A stretch of 64,000 nucleotides of DNA, from the NCBI GenBank assembly GCA_965222175.1, contig OZ244938.1, forward strand, positions 2,480,001 to 2,544,000, given 5' to 3'. The notes beneath the pieces are model-generated. The model had not been told where the DNA came from, did not search any database, and saw only the letters and a list, made by a program, of their open reading frames with translations. This document shows positions 25,511 through 34,701 of this stretch, one piece after another. The stretch comes from NORP240 sp965222175. GTDB taxonomy: Bacteria > Pseudomonadota > Gammaproteobacteria > Pseudomonadales > Pseudohongiellaceae. The first letter of the stretch is position 1. Each line of letters opens with the position of its first letter. A program made the translations under genes and the position numbers.

Positions 25511-26251
25511 TCAGGGCTCAATCACGCCGGGCAGGCTCAGGTCTCCCGAGGCCACATCGAAAACATTCACCACGCAAAGCAGTGGCGCATGCACGCTCTC
25601 ATTGACTCGCAATCCAGCCGTCACACCATCGAAATTGCTTCCCTGCACCGCCCCGATATCATCGAAAGCAACACGGATACTGACCCTGTTTGATGTCATA
25701 AGCGGATCCCAGCCAGGGCTGTCGATCAGGATTGGCAGGCCAGGCCAGGTTGCCGGCAGGCGCGGCTGACTGCCTTGCGGTATATCAACCACGGCAAGCG
25801 CTCCCGGCCCGCAATTTTCATTGGAATGCAGCACAACCCAGTGGCTGTGCCAGACATCACCGTCGTTGTCCGGATTATTGTCGCCGTTTTCATCGAACAG
25901 CGGTGTATCATCAAAATCCGCATGGGCTGTGACTGCCAGAGCAAGAATGCCGGCATCGGCCTCAAAGCCTACCTCGGAACTGTTTATGCTGGTGGGCCAG
26001 ACATAGCTGAATACTTCACTGCCTGCCAGCTTGCCCGTCGCAGTCGGCCTGCTTTTGCCTGCGGTCGCGGCAACTTCCATATCAAATATTGCCATTTTGC
26101 CTTCTGTTCGTATGGCAGCCCTGACGATATCGAATTCCGCCAGGCTGCCGGCACCAGTCGGAGAATGAATCGCATCTGCGCTCAACGATGTAGAATACAG
26201 GGCTACTGCCAGGGTAGATCCGAGAAGGAATGTGCCTGTAATGGATTTCAT
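25511..26251 (-). CDS. Secreted hypothetical protein with acidic Asn/Asp loop
   Basis: A 246-residue exported protein. The signal peptide is ITGTFLLGSTLAVALYSTSL with cleavage near SADA. The mature part is beta-rich and has a calcium-binding-like acidic stretch (DENGDNNPDNDGDVWHSHW) followed by two His and two Cys in the second half, which might bind metal. I do not recognise a named family. The start MKSITG at 26251-26249 is chosen because it gives a clean signal peptide. The gene is divergent from the HxlR regulator gene; the 161 bases between them hold an inverted repeat, so regulation by that HxlR protein is plausible. Confidence 0.75.
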   Translation of the reverse strand: MKSITGTFLLGSTLAVALYSTSLSADAIHSPTGAGSLAEFDIVRAAIRTEGKMAIFDMEVAATAGKSRPTATGKLAGSEVFSYVWPTSINSSEVGFEADAGILALAVTAHADFDDTPLFDENGDNNPDNDGDVWHSHWVVLHSNENCGPGALAVVDIPQGSQPRLPATWPGLPILIDSPGWDPLMTSNRVSIRVAFDDIGAVQGSNFDGVTAGLRVNESVHAPLLCVVNVFDVASGDLSLPGVIEP

Positions 26252-26361
26252 GAAAATATCCTCTTCAGCTGTCAAAAAAAGCAGAATAGGCCACGACAAA
26301 TCGTCGAGCCTGACATAGACTCTAGGCGGGTTGGATAATCAAAAAAAGCACGTACAAATCG

Positions 26362-26374
26362 GTGCCCCAGGCAC
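26362..26374. promoter_or_regulatory. Short inverted repeat in the HxlR intergenic region
   Basis: GTGCC-CCA-GGCAC, a perfect 5-bp palindrome with a 3-base centre, followed by five T residues. It lies between two divergent genes, one of them a HxlR regulator, and could be its operator. The T run also gives it a weak terminator-like look on the plus strand. Low confidence. Confidence 0.3.
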
Positions 26375-26412
26375 TTTTTGGTGTAATTTACTGAAATAGC
26401 AGCACTAAAAAA

Positions 26413-26727
26413 ATGTCCAGCAAACAATCAGTCTACCGGAAACTCGAAGAGGTCATCGGCTGTAAATGGTCAGTCTCGGTCCTGACCGCCGTGGGCGAAG
26501 GTGTCGACAGGCCCGGCGCACTGGAACGGCATATCGTCGGGATATCGACCAAGGTTCTTTCGGAACGTCTGCGCAAATTGACCCACTATGGATTGCTGAA
26601 CAAGCAGGTATTTGCCGAGGTGCCACCCCGCACAAAATATACCCTGACCGATGCCGGCGAGAAAGTGCTGGAGATTATCAGCAATATTCGTGCACTGGAC
26701 GAGGAGCTGAGCGAAGAGCGCCAGTAG
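26413..26727 (+). CDS. HxlR-family transcriptional regulator
   Basis: A 104-residue winged-helix regulator of the HxlR family. The pattern is textbook: CKWSVSVLTAVGEGVDRPGA, ERHIVGISTKVLSERLRKLT, HYGLLNKQVFAEVPPRTKYT, LTDAGEKVLEII. HxlR proteins bind DNA as dimers and often sense electrophiles or redox state; no conserved Cys sensor is evident here beyond Cys17. Divergent from the secreted protein gene at 25511-26251, which is its most likely target along with itself. Confidence 0.9.
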   Translation: MSSKQSVYRKLEEVIGCKWSVSVLTAVGEGVDRPGALERHIVGISTKVLSERLRKLTHYGLLNKQVFAEVPPRTKYTLTDAGEKVLEIISNIRALDEELSEERQ

Positions 26728-26882
26728 CGTCCAATTCCCCCGCTTAAAAAATCCAGCCGCGGGAGTGTCCGGCAGGCTCCTCGCCCTTCGGCCTGCAGAC
26801 GACGACCACAGCAGGACGGACTGGGTCCATGTCTGCATTCTATGCGGGACTGCACGGTAACCGGACAAATAAACACCTCCGC

Positions 26883-27770
26883 CTACTGATTGCGTAGTCG
26901 CTCAAACTCCGCCTGCAGTTCCGGTGACAGCGGGTAAATGTCCCTGAATCGGAATTCGCGATCCTGGAGAAGCTGTAACTGAAAAGCCTCCCGATCTTCG
27001 ACAAGATCGGCATAGTCCAGCACGCGCTCCACCAGCCCGGGAGGAAAGAAAAACACGCCCCCGTCATCGCCGACCACGACATCCCCGGGCAGCACGGTGA
27101 CACTGCCGATTCGCACCGGGGCGTTGTACTCCACGCCGAGCCAGGACGTGGTGTGAGGGTCTGAAAACTTGTGCAGCACCGGGAAATCGGCAAACCGTGG
27201 ATCCCGTAACCCCAGCGGATCCCGCATGCCGCCGTCTATAACTATTCCCGCCGCGCCCCGCACCTGGATCCCGGTGGCTCCCATGTCCCCGAAGAAGTTG
27301 TGCCCGTCACTGCCACCCAATTCGGCAACGATGACATCGTTGGGCTGTGCCTCTTCAGCCGCACGCGCATAGTATCGCCTGTCCCAATTGCCCTCTTCAG
27401 CCAATTGATCAGCCGCCCGGGACAGGTCCGGCCGGGGTGGCAGGAAGCGCATGGTCAGGGCTCGACCCACGACGCGCTTACCCGGCTGGGTGCTCTGAAA
27501 ACCGGTGGCGTAATTGAGCCGGTAATCCCCCAGGGCACTGAAAATCACCTCCAGAGGAACCTCCCTGAGGCGCTCCAGTTGCGCATCCGAGACCACCTGG
27601 CGTTGGGGATTCAACACCTCCATGACGGCCGAATAGGAGGTACGGTTCGTCCGCATGCCAGGCGGAGCGGGCACGTCGGGTGCGAATTCCTGGTCATAGG
27701 CACCCTGCCCGTAGGCTGGCAGCGTCGAAATAACGGAAAACACCAGGAAAGTGGCAGGCATCAGGCGCAT
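26883..27770 (-). CDS. Exported RraA/HMG-aldolase-like protein
   Basis: A 295-residue protein with a signal peptide (PATFLVFSVISTLPAYGQ, cleavage near residue 22) followed by an RraA-like fold. Signature parts are VIFSALGDY, VGRALTMRFLP, FGDMGATGIQVRGAAGIVID, GMRDPLGLRD and VTVLPGDVVVGDDGGVFFFP. The fold is shared by RNase E inhibitor RraA and by divalent-metal HMG/CHA aldolases. Residues GG-x20-R-D, which bind metal and pyruvate in the aldolases, are represented by FGDM and GGMRD, so an aldolase-type or decarboxylase role is more likely than RNase control, particularly for an exported protein. Divergent from the enolase-superfamily gene at 28118, whose product is also exported; the two may act on one periplasmic substrate. 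Confidence 0.85.
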   Translation of the reverse strand: MRLMPATFLVFSVISTLPAYGQGAYDQEFAPDVPAPPGMRTNRTSYSAVMEVLNPQRQVVSDAQLERLREVPLEVIFSALGDYRLNYATGFQSTQPGKRVVGRALTMRFLPPRPDLSRAADQLAEEGNWDRRYYARAAEEAQPNDVIVAELGGSDGHNFFGDMGATGIQVRGAAGIVIDGGMRDPLGLRDPRFADFPVLHKFSDPHTTSWLGVEYNAPVRIGSVTVLPGDVVVGDDGGVFFFPPGLVERVLDYADLVEDREAFQLQLLQDREFRFRDIYPLSPELQAEFERLRNQ

Positions 27771-28117
27771 GGGTAGCTTCCTCCAGTTATCGATTGGTAA
27801 TTCCTGCCTGTAGTCTACTCAGGAACTGACATACAGCGATATACCTTTTTCCCCGGTGCCGGAACCTGTCAGTGGCTAAGGACAGAAAACCTGCAATTCA
27901 TTTTCCGGGATAGCGTGCCTTTTGACACCGGATGGCAAGATACCGATTACGGATATGGTGGCTGAATATCACCCCGTGGATCACGATGCAGCGGCGGACA
28001 CTGGGATTCTTCCATTACTACCCTGTATATTCTGTCGTGAAGAGCGGCTCAATATCAAAGCGTGCTGCTGACGGCAGGGGTCGCGATCTCTGGGGAATAA
28101 TAAAGGGGACTTGCTCC
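27771..28117. other. Divergent intergenic region (RraA-like / enolase-superfamily)
   Basis: 347 bases holding the start signals for both divergent genes. A TTGACA at 27922-27927 is followed by weak -10 candidates, so I do not assign a promoter. AAAGGGG before 28118 is the likely ribosome-binding site of the plus-strand gene. No gene or RNA is seen. Confidence 0.4.
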
Positions 28118-29398
28118 ATGAAACCACTTTCTCGGTACAACTTCCGACTCAGTCGAAGAAGGCTCCTGCAGAATACCGGCAGGTATGCGGCACTGGCTGC
28201 TACCGCGGGTGCAATACCGGTTCCAGGACTGGAAACACTTGCCCAGACCCCCAATCTGCGTATCGACCAGGTCAGCGCCTACCCGGTATACATTAATCAG
28301 CGGTCCGATGGTCTGCTGGATACCCCTGTTTTCTCCAGTGATTCTGATCCTCGACGCTGGCGTTATGGTGGTCCTTTTGAGCAGCTGCCATCGGCGATCG
28401 TGGCCATCGTGAAGACCAACCAGGGCATCACCGGTTTCGGCATGGGTGCCGGCGGCAGTGCAGCGGTAGAGATTATCGACGGGCACTTACAACATCTGTT
28501 GCTGGGTGCCAATCCTCTGAACGTGGAGCAGTTGTGGGACCAGATGTACACCTCCGGCGTTTTTTACGGTCGCCGCGGCCTGTTCGTGATGGCCCTGAGT
28601 GCGCTGGATAATGCGCTGTGGGACATCGCCGGCAAATACGCAGGAAGTCCGGTCCACCAGTTGCTGGGTGGCGCCAACCGCGATCGACTGCCGATCTACC
28701 AGACCAATGGGGATTTCGCTGCCGGTTACGCAGCGGGCATACGCAATTTTAAACGCACGACTGCCGGTGGACCGAGAATGCGCCAGCAGGACCTGGACCG
28801 GTACGTAGACTCGGTGCTTGAAGCCCGGGACCTGCTCGGACCGGACGTCAGGCTGATGACCGATTGCGTGTCCCGCGATGGCACCGTGGAATGGGCTCTG
28901 GGACTGGCTGAGCGATTGCGTCCGGCAAACCTGTATTTCATGGAGGAATTACTGTCACCCGACAATGTTTTTGGCTACGCCGAACTGACACGCCGGATAG
29001 GTAACCGTGGACAAGGCTGGACTCGAATAGCCTGTGGCGAACACGAGTATTCCGAGCATGGCTTCAACGTACTGGTGCAGCTGGGCTCGGCGGACATCCT
29101 GCAACCGGACATCACCTGGTGTGGCGGCACCACGGCTGGACGCCGGATTGCCAGGGTGGTTGAGAACGCCGGGTTGGAACTTATCCCCCATCGCGGTGGC
29201 AGCTCCTGGGGTTTCCCCATCGCCCTTACTTCATCAAGCTGCACAATGGCTGAAAGCTTTCCGCAAGGCTCGGCGATTCTCGACGCCATGTCCTGCCAGG
29301 TTGTGAACGGCTACGTGATTGCGCCAACCGAGCCTGGTTTTGGAACGTCTCTATCAGAACAAATGGTGCTGGACTACCGACTGACGGAAAACATCTGA
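28118..29398 (+). CDS. Tat-exported mandelate racemase/enolase-superfamily protein (sugar-acid dehydratase-like)
   Basis: A 426-residue protein with a twin-arginine-type leader (SRRRLLQNTGRYAALAATAG). The enolase-superfamily fold follows: a capping domain to about residue 150 and a barrel with MTDCVSRDG, FMEELLSPDNVFGYAEL, CGEHEYSEHGF and LQPDITWCGGTTAGRRIA, then a conserved HRGGSSWG. The pattern CGEHEY and ITWCGG is close to rhamnonate-dehydratase-like members, which abstract a proton alpha to a carboxylate and eliminate water. Mg2+ ligands would be Asp/Glu/Glu in these segments. Export is unusual for this family, which is normally cytoplasmic. The ATG at 28118, with AAAGGGG upstream, is preferred over an in-frame upstream start because it puts the Tat motif near the N-terminus. 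Confidence 0.85.
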   Translation: MKPLSRYNFRLSRRRLLQNTGRYAALAATAGAIPVPGLETLAQTPNLRIDQVSAYPVYINQRSDGLLDTPVFSSDSDPRRWRYGGPFEQLPSAIVAIVKTNQGITGFGMGAGGSAAVEIIDGHLQHLLLGANPLNVEQLWDQMYTSGVFYGRRGLFVMALSALDNALWDIAGKYAGSPVHQLLGGANRDRLPIYQTNGDFAAGYAAGIRNFKRTTAGGPRMRQQDLDRYVDSVLEARDLLGPDVRLMTDCVSRDGTVEWALGLAERLRPANLYFMEELLSPDNVFGYAELTRRIGNRGQGWTRIACGEHEYSEHGFNVLVQLGSADILQPDITWCGGTTAGRRIARVVENAGLELIPHRGGSSWGFPIALTSSSCTMAESFPQGSAILDAMSCQVVNGYVIAPTEPGFGTSLSEQMVLDYRLTENI

Positions 29399-29428
29399 AG
29401 GCGACGATGCAGATCGCTGGTGATTCAA

Positions 29429-29565
29429 GGACTGTCTGAATAAGTATGGAAGTGCTCTGCGGGAATCTGCGGGGCATTACTGCAGGGCGTCGAGCGCCGG
29501 GAATGGCCATCGCCCTTGCCAGGCGCGGCAACACCGCGGTAGTGCGCGACAGACTCCGATCGCCC
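29429..29565 (-). mobile_element. Partial MITE copy, reverse orientation
   Basis: Matches the right-hand half of the MITE at 43879-44156 read in reverse: TATGGAAGTGCTCTGCGGGA, then GGCGTCG, CGCCGGGAATGGCC and CAACACCGCGGT. The end itself has drifted (GGACTGTCTGA against GGAACCTCTGA), and the other half is missing. It lies between two convergent genes. Confidence 0.7.
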
Positions 29566-29642
29566 CGGATGCACTGCGAAGGAGCGACCGGAACGACCAG
29601 TGTCTGATAGGGTAAGAGCGCGTTAAGCCCGGTTATTTCCGC

Positions 29643-31904
29643 TCACACCACCCCGCTTTCTGCGCCACCGATATTGAAATTGTAGCGTTTCAGCGGCAAC
29701 TGGCGAACCCGGATTCCGGTGGCATCATAGACCGCGTTGGCCAGGGCCGGAGCAATTCCGGGTGTCCCCGGTTCACCGGCACCACCGATAGCCTCGCCGC
29801 TGTTGATGACATGCGTCTCGATGACCGGCGCCTCGTCCATCCGCACCGCCTGGTAGTCGTGAAAGTTGCTCTGTACAACCGCGCCGTTTTCAATGGTGAT
29901 TTCACCGTGCAACGCCGCTGTGAGACCGTAGATAATACCGGATTCCAGTTGAGCGGCAATGCCGTCCGGAGAAATGGCGATACCGGCATCGATGGCGGCC
30001 ACCACCCGGTCGACAGACACCTGGCCGTCGGCCACGGTGACTTCCACAACCTGGGCCACCAGCGAGCCGAAGGATTCCTGCAGGGAAATACCACGCCCCC
30101 GCCCTTCCCCAAGTGGTTGACCCCATTGCGCTTCCTCCGCTGCTCTGGTCAGCACCGCCAGGTGACGTGGGTGCTCCCGGAGCAGCTCGGCACGAAACTC
30201 GAAAGGGTCTTTACCCGCCGCGTGGGCAACCTCATCGATAAAGGATTCGGTAAAGAAGCCATGCTGGGAGTGATCGACGCTGCGCCAGGCACCGAAAGGT
30301 ATATGGGTAGGACTGTTCACGTAGCCGATATCCTGGGCCTCAACGGCGTAGGGAATGAGTGGAGCCTCGATGGGTTCATTCTTGTTGGTATAGGTATTTT
30401 CCCAGGCCAGGAGCCTGCCGGCATTATCCAACGCGGCGCGAAAACGACTCTGGACCGCCGGCCGGTAAAAATCCTGGCGCACGTCTTCTTCCCTTGACCA
30501 GATAAGCTGCACCGGGCGACCCACGGACTGCGCCACGCGCGCTGCCTGAATGGCGTAGTCCGGAACAGCCTTGCGGCCAAAGCCACCGCCCATGGAATGG
30601 TTATGGAGCGTGACATTCGCCTCGTCCAGTTCAAGCGCCGCGGCCACCTGTCGGAGGAACCCCAGCGGATTCTGGCAACCTACCCAGATCTCAGCCTCAC
30701 CGCCGCTCACCCGGGCCGTGGCATTCATCGGTTCCATGCAGGCGTGAGCCAGGTACGGTACGTGATAGTCGGCTTCCAGTACCCGGGCGGCACCGGCAAA
30801 CTGCGACTCCAGGTCGCCCTGTACAATATCGTTTTCCCGGTCCCTGGCGGCGCTTATATCACGATCAAACTGGGCAAAAATGGCGTCACTGGATACCGTT
30901 TCGGTGGCGACATCACTCCAGCTGACCTGCAGGGCATCGAGGCCTTTTTTGGCCGACCAGTAACTGTCCGCTACCACGGCAATGGACTCCCCGGTCCGGT
31001 AGGCACCGACCATGGAGCTGGACGAACTGGATGGCAGCCTGACTACATCCACGACACCATCGACCTGCCGTGCTGCACTGTCGTCGACGTCGGTTACGTT
31101 GCCACCGAATACCGGGGAACGCACCACCGTTGCATAGAGCATGTCGGGAAGCTGCACATCCAGCGCAAATTTCAGGGAGCCGTCAACTTTGGCCGGAATG
31201 TCACGGCGCGGCACATGCTGGCCGATTATCCTGAAGTCAGCAGGATCCTTCAGCGTCGGCGTATAGGAAGGCGTCATGCCGGCCACCGCGGTGGCAAACG
31301 CCGCATAAGGCGCCCTGTTCGCCGTTGCCTGATGAACCAGGTGACTGTCTTCGGTCATGACCTCGGCAAACGGCACACCCCATTCGTCAGCGGCCGCCTG
31401 CCGCAACATCTGCCGGGTTGCCGCACCGGCAACCCGCATGACATAGACACCGGTGGTGCGCACACTCATGCTGCCGCCGGTAATCTGCATATCCAGCGCG
31501 TCGGCGACCCGCATCATCAGTCCATCGACGGACGGTACCATGATGTCCGGAAAATCCATCCCGGCAAACAGGTAGCCCCGCCCCAGTCCGTACTGGGCAT
31601 ACTCACCGATGGCCGGCGCCTCTTCAACGACCAGATTGTCCCAGTCGGCATCGAGTTCTTCCGCCAGCATCTGGCCCAGTGCGGTATGCACCCCCTGGCC
31701 CATCTCCGCATGGGGGATGATGGCTGTTACCGTGTTGTCGCTGTCTATTTTTACGTAGGCATGAACCAGCTGGCCGCCCTCGCTGCCTACCAGGCCGCTG
31801 AGCTTCTCCGCCCGGTTCCCCGGTCGCATCGCCACACCGACCACCAGGCCTCCACCTGCTACCAGTCCGCTGGTGATAAAGGCACGTCTTGTCCACTTAT
31901 GCAT
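29643..31904 (-). CDS. iorB: Molybdenum hydroxylase large subunit, isoquinoline 1-oxidoreductase type, Tat-exported
   Basis: A 753-residue molybdopterin-binding subunit. The N-terminus has a Tat motif and hydrophobic stretch (WTRRAFITSGLVAGGGLVVGV), so the complex is exported folded to the periplasm. Two Mo-binding halves follow, with MGQGVHTALGQMLAEELD, CMEPMNATARV, MGGGFGRKAVPDYAIQAA, and the catalytic Glu in GAGEPGTPGIAPALANA. This is the IorB-type two-subunit family (no FAD subunit), which oxidises aldehydes or N-heterocycles and passes electrons to a cytochrome or quinone. No dedicated cytochrome gene is adjacent. It overlaps the small-subunit gene by eight bases. The symbol indicates family, not proven substrate. 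Confidence 0.9.
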   Translation of the reverse strand: MHKWTRRAFITSGLVAGGGLVVGVAMRPGNRAEKLSGLVGSEGGQLVHAYVKIDSDNTVTAIIPHAEMGQGVHTALGQMLAEELDADWDNLVVEEAPAIGEYAQYGLGRGYLFAGMDFPDIMVPSVDGLMMRVADALDMQITGGSMSVRTTGVYVMRVAGAATRQMLRQAAADEWGVPFAEVMTEDSHLVHQATANRAPYAAFATAVAGMTPSYTPTLKDPADFRIIGQHVPRRDIPAKVDGSLKFALDVQLPDMLYATVVRSPVFGGNVTDVDDSAARQVDGVVDVVRLPSSSSSSMVGAYRTGESIAVVADSYWSAKKGLDALQVSWSDVATETVSSDAIFAQFDRDISAARDRENDIVQGDLESQFAGAARVLEADYHVPYLAHACMEPMNATARVSGGEAEIWVGCQNPLGFLRQVAAALELDEANVTLHNHSMGGGFGRKAVPDYAIQAARVAQSVGRPVQLIWSREEDVRQDFYRPAVQSRFRAALDNAGRLLAWENTYTNKNEPIEAPLIPYAVEAQDIGYVNSPTHIPFGAWRSVDHSQHGFFTESFIDEVAHAAGKDPFEFRAELLREHPRHLAVLTRAAEEAQWGQPLGEGRGRGISLQESFGSLVAQVVEVTVADGQVSVDRVVAAIDAGIAISPDGIAAQLESGIIYGLTAALHGEITIENGAVVQSNFHDYQAVRMDEAPVIETHVINSGEAIGGAGEPGTPGIAPALANAVYDATGIRVRQLPLKRYNFNIGGAESGVV

Positions 31905-32409
31905 GATCCACCTCCCTCATCGCGTTGGTGTACAGTGGCTGGTCATGACTGGCGACCTGGCTGGTTGACCTGATCGCCTGGCGGATACGTCCGTACATGC
32001 CACAGCGGCAGACATTGCCGCGCATTGCCTGGTCTATTTCCGCATCGCTGGGGTTCGGATTGCTGGACAACAGCGCCGCCGCAGACATCAGCTGGCCTGA
32101 CTGGCAGTAGCCGCATTGCGGTACCTGGTGATCGATCCAGGCCTGTTGCAGCGGATGAAGCTGGTCAGGCGCCGACCCCAGCCCTTCAATAGTGGTCACC
32201 TGTCTACCGGCAACGCTGTCAATGGACCTGACGCAGGACCGTACCGCCTGTCCATCAACATGGACGGTGCAGGCACCACACTGGGCGATACCACAGCCAA
32301 ACTTGGTCCCGGTGAGCGCCAGTTGCTCCCGCAATACCCAAAGCAAAGGTTTAGACGGGTCGACGTCCACCGTTTGCTGGACGCCGTTTACCCAGAAAGT
32401 AGTACTCAT
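31897..32409 (-). CDS. iorA: Molybdenum hydroxylase small [2Fe-2S] subunit, isoquinoline 1-oxidoreductase type
   Basis: A 170-residue two-cluster ferredoxin-like subunit. The first cluster is bound by GCGIAQCGACTVHVDGQAVRSC and the second by QCGYCQSGQLMSA with NVCRCGMYGRI. It carries electrons from the molybdopterin centre of the partner. It has no signal peptide, so it probably travels to the periplasm with the Tat-leader-bearing large subunit. The ATG at 32409-32407 is chosen for the GGAGAACAGG upstream and because the family starts with a short strand before the first cluster. Transcribed divergently from a TetR gene, its likely regulator. Confidence 0.92.
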   Translation of the reverse strand: MSTTFWVNGVQQTVDVDPSKPLLWVLREQLALTGTKFGCGIAQCGACTVHVDGQAVRSCVRSIDSVAGRQVTTIEGLGSAPDQLHPLQQAWIDHQVPQCGYCQSGQLMSAAALLSSNPNPSDAEIDQAMRGNVCRCGMYGRIRQAIRSTSQVASHDQPLYTNAMREVDHA

Positions 32410-32533
32410 CCTGTTCTCCATGTTCAAATTGGAACGATTCTTTAATCAGCTCATGCACCCGGTATTGCAGTGTACTGAGACGCGCCGACGGCTGATACGG
32501 ATACTGACGGTGCGGAGCAACTGTCCGGAACGA

Positions 32534-32572
32534 CCGTTGGTATCGGCCGTTGGTATCGGCCGTTGGTATCGA
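32534..32572 (+). repeat. Three tandem 13-bp repeats in iorA-tetR intergenic region
   Basis: The unit CCGTTGGTATCGG occurs at 32534-32546 and 32547-32559, and with one changed base (final A) at 32560-32572. The array sits between two divergent genes. It may be an operator array or a slippage product; function is not evident. Confidence 0.8.
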
Positions 32573-32601
32573 CTGCCGACGATCCTCGCTACCGGTCGAC
32601 A

Positions 32602-32625
32602 TGACATAATATGCATAATATGTCA
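32602..32625. promoter_or_regulatory. Near-perfect 24-bp palindrome, putative TetR operator
   Basis: TGACATA and TATGTCA arms around a central ATGCAT; only two of the 24 positions break the symmetry. It lies 87 bases upstream of the TetR gene and 192 bases upstream of iorA. Length and symmetry are typical of TetR-family operators. The repeat is visible; the regulator-site pairing is inferred from position. Confidence 0.6.
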
Positions 32626-32711
32626 GAATGTCTATCTTTAAGCGGAAATGGCAGTGTCCCGGTTCCCCAGGGACTTTTCACCAGGACATATCTCAAGGAT
32701 AGTACCCACGC

Positions 32712-33323
32712 ATGACAAACTTGAACCAGGATTCCACCCGTGACTGGGCCAAACGCGTTGTCGTCTTTGAGGCGGCCGCGACGGTTTTTGCTCAGTACGG
32801 ATTCCGGCGCACAACAATGAACGACATCGCCCAGGCGGCCGGCATTTCCCGACCGGCCCTGTACGTGTTGTTCGACAACAAGGAGCATCTTTTTCACGAG
32901 CTGGCTTCCTACCGGCTGGACCAGGCTATCGATCGGGCGACTGCCGTACTGTCGGGCAAGGGGGAAGTGCAGGAACGCTTTATAGAAGCCTTGCTGGACT
33001 ACGAAAAGATGTACTACGAACCGGTGATGAATTCGCCCCATGGAGAAGACCTGATGGACATCAATCAGAGTCTGGCAACCGACATCATGAAAGAGGGATA
33101 CACCAGGCTGGTCAACACCCTGGCCAGGGAACTCACCGAGGCAGAAGCGGCTGGCGAAGTGGACTTTAGCAACTCACCGCTGAAACCGGAGCCCTTCGTT
33201 GAACTGTTACTGGCCTCCATCGTGGGCATCAAGAAGAAAGTCAGCACTACGGCGGAATTCAGGAAAAAGATCCGGCAGGTCTCGCTGATTTTCCTGCAGG
33301 CCATCACCGCGCCACAACGCTGA
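32712..33323 (+). CDS. TetR/AcrR-family transcriptional regulator
   Basis: A 203-residue repressor. The N-terminal helix-turn-helix is classical: VVVFEAAATVFAQYGFRRTT, MNDIAQAAGISRPALYVLF, DNKEHLFHELA. The C-terminal ligand domain is helical and not assignable. TetR proteins repress neighbours until a small ligand binds. The gene is divergent from iorAB, and a 24-bp palindrome lies in between, so control of iorAB and of itself is likely, perhaps also of the MFS/cupin operon further on. Confidence 0.92.
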   Translation: MTNLNQDSTRDWAKRVVVFEAAATVFAQYGFRRTTMNDIAQAAGISRPALYVLFDNKEHLFHELASYRLDQAIDRATAVLSGKGEVQERFIEALLDYEKMYYEPVMNSPHGEDLMDINQSLATDIMKEGYTRLVNTLARELTEAEAAGEVDFSNSPLKPEPFVELLLASIVGIKKKVSTTAEFRKKIRQVSLIFLQAITAPQR

Positions 33324-33435
33324 ATCCCCACGACGCACCATTGCCGCGACGGCGCCTGGTCATAAATCGACCTGTTGTCTATTACCTGTCGCCTGTAACC
33401 TGTAGTCTTCGTTGGGTCAGGCCAGAATATGACAG

Positions 33436-34638
33436 CTAGTCAGTCGCCAGCCGACCAGCAGTCCGGCCGGCAATAAGGAGAGTTGTCAGCAACACTAACA
33501 GACCCGGCAGGACAAATCCCATCACGCCGGTCCAGCCAGTAGTCGCCAACAGCACCCCGGCACTGAGTGAACCGACGGCCTGCAGGCCAAAAACAATGAA
33601 GTCGTTAACGGCCTGGACTCTGAACCGCTCTGAAGGGCGATAACTCTGAGCCAGTAACGTGGTGCCGCCCAGGAACAGGAAATTCCATCCGATCCCGAGG
33701 AACACCAGCGCCCCCCAGTAATGGATAAACCCCGGCTCCCCCCAGCCGATCAGGACACAGATCAGCATCAGCACCAGCCCTGCCTTGATAATTCTGATGA
33801 CACCAAACCAGGAGATCAACAGGCCGCTGAAAAATGACGGAACGTACATGGCAAGAATATGACTCTGAATGACACGGGTGGTGCTGGCCAGAGAGAAATT
33901 GTCAAACTCATGCATGCTCAACGGTGTCGCCGTCATGACCAGGGCCATGATGCTATAACCCATGGCAGCAGCGGCTATGGCAAGAATTATCGCGGGATTA
34001 TTCAGAATCTGCAGCAGCGGCCTCGTTGCGCTCCCGTGGCCCACCGATTCAACGCTGGCATTCCTGTAAAACAGCAGCAGGATTACGAAGGAAATGGAAA
34101 GCATCACCGCCAGCCCCAGAAAAGACCCGACATACAGCGGTAATCCCTGAACATTGCTGAATCGTCTTCCCACTTCCGGGCCGAGCAATGCGGCCACGAT
34201 TCCTGCCAGCATCAATATTGACAGGCATCGCGGTACCAGTTCACCGGGAACCGACTCCGCCACGGCAAAACGAAACTGCTGCAGGAATGCGATATAGTTG
34301 CCCACCAGGAAACAGGCGCCGATAAACAGGGCAAAGGACTCGATATAAACAGCCCAGGCGGCCAGCAGCGCGGCAACAACGCCCAGTGCCGTTGAAGCCA
34401 GGAAGCCGGACCGTCGCCCTATCCTTGACATCAACAGGGATGCTGGAATGGCGGCACAGGCAATCCCGATAATCTGTATGGCAAGAGGCAGGGTTGCCAG
34501 GTCCGGCGACGGTGCGATCTGCGTGCCGACGATACCGCCCAGCAATACCAGCACGGGGGCCGCGGTCATGCCAAAGCATTGCGCAAAGGTCAGGACGATA
34601 AGCGTTCGGAAATTTCCCAGGATGGACACACTCCCCAT
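33436..34638 (-). CDS. Major facilitator superfamily transporter
   Basis: A 400-residue integral membrane protein with about twelve hydrophobic spans. The motif-A-like loop MSRIGRRSGFLAST lies between spans 2 and 3, which fits the MFS. The sequence is YfcJ/MFS_1-like without a substrate signature. It is the last gene of a four-gene minus-strand operon (gap of 63 bases to the cupin gene) and might import or export the substrate of the enzymes encoded upstream or of the neighbouring iorAB system. Plasma membrane. Substrate unknown. Confidence 0.88.
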   Translation of the reverse strand: MGSVSILGNFRTLIVLTFAQCFGMTAAPVLVLLGGIVGTQIAPSPDLATLPLAIQIIGIACAAIPASLLMSRIGRRSGFLASTALGVVAALLAAWAVYIESFALFIGACFLVGNYIAFLQQFRFAVAESVPGELVPRCLSILMLAGIVAALLGPEVGRRFSNVQGLPLYVGSFLGLAVMLSISFVILLLFYRNASVESVGHGSATRPLLQILNNPAIILAIAAAAMGYSIMALVMTATPLSMHEFDNFSLASTTRVIQSHILAMYVPSFFSGLLISWFGVIRIIKAGLVLMLICVLIGWGEPGFIHYWGALVFLGIGWNFLFLGGTTLLAQSYRPSERFRVQAVNDFIVFGLQAVGSLSAGVLLATTGWTGVMGFVLPGLLVLLTTLLIAGRTAGRLATD

Positions 34639-34701
34639 TCAAGTTTTCAACCTGCAGGTATTAAAACCATGGTCTCTGTTGTCCTGCAATCCCCTCCCCC
34701 G

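Noticed and set aside
26362..26384. Intrinsic terminator on the plus strand
   Set aside because: The stem is only five base pairs and no plus-strand gene lies upstream, so an operator is slightly more plausible.
30597..31973. 458-residue open frame on the plus strand
   Set aside because: It is antisense to iorB/iorA, whose domains are unmistakable; the open frame is a by-product of codon use.
32534..32572. CRISPR or iteron origin
   Set aside because: Only three 13-bp units without spacers and no replication gene; position between divergent genes fits regulation or slippage better.
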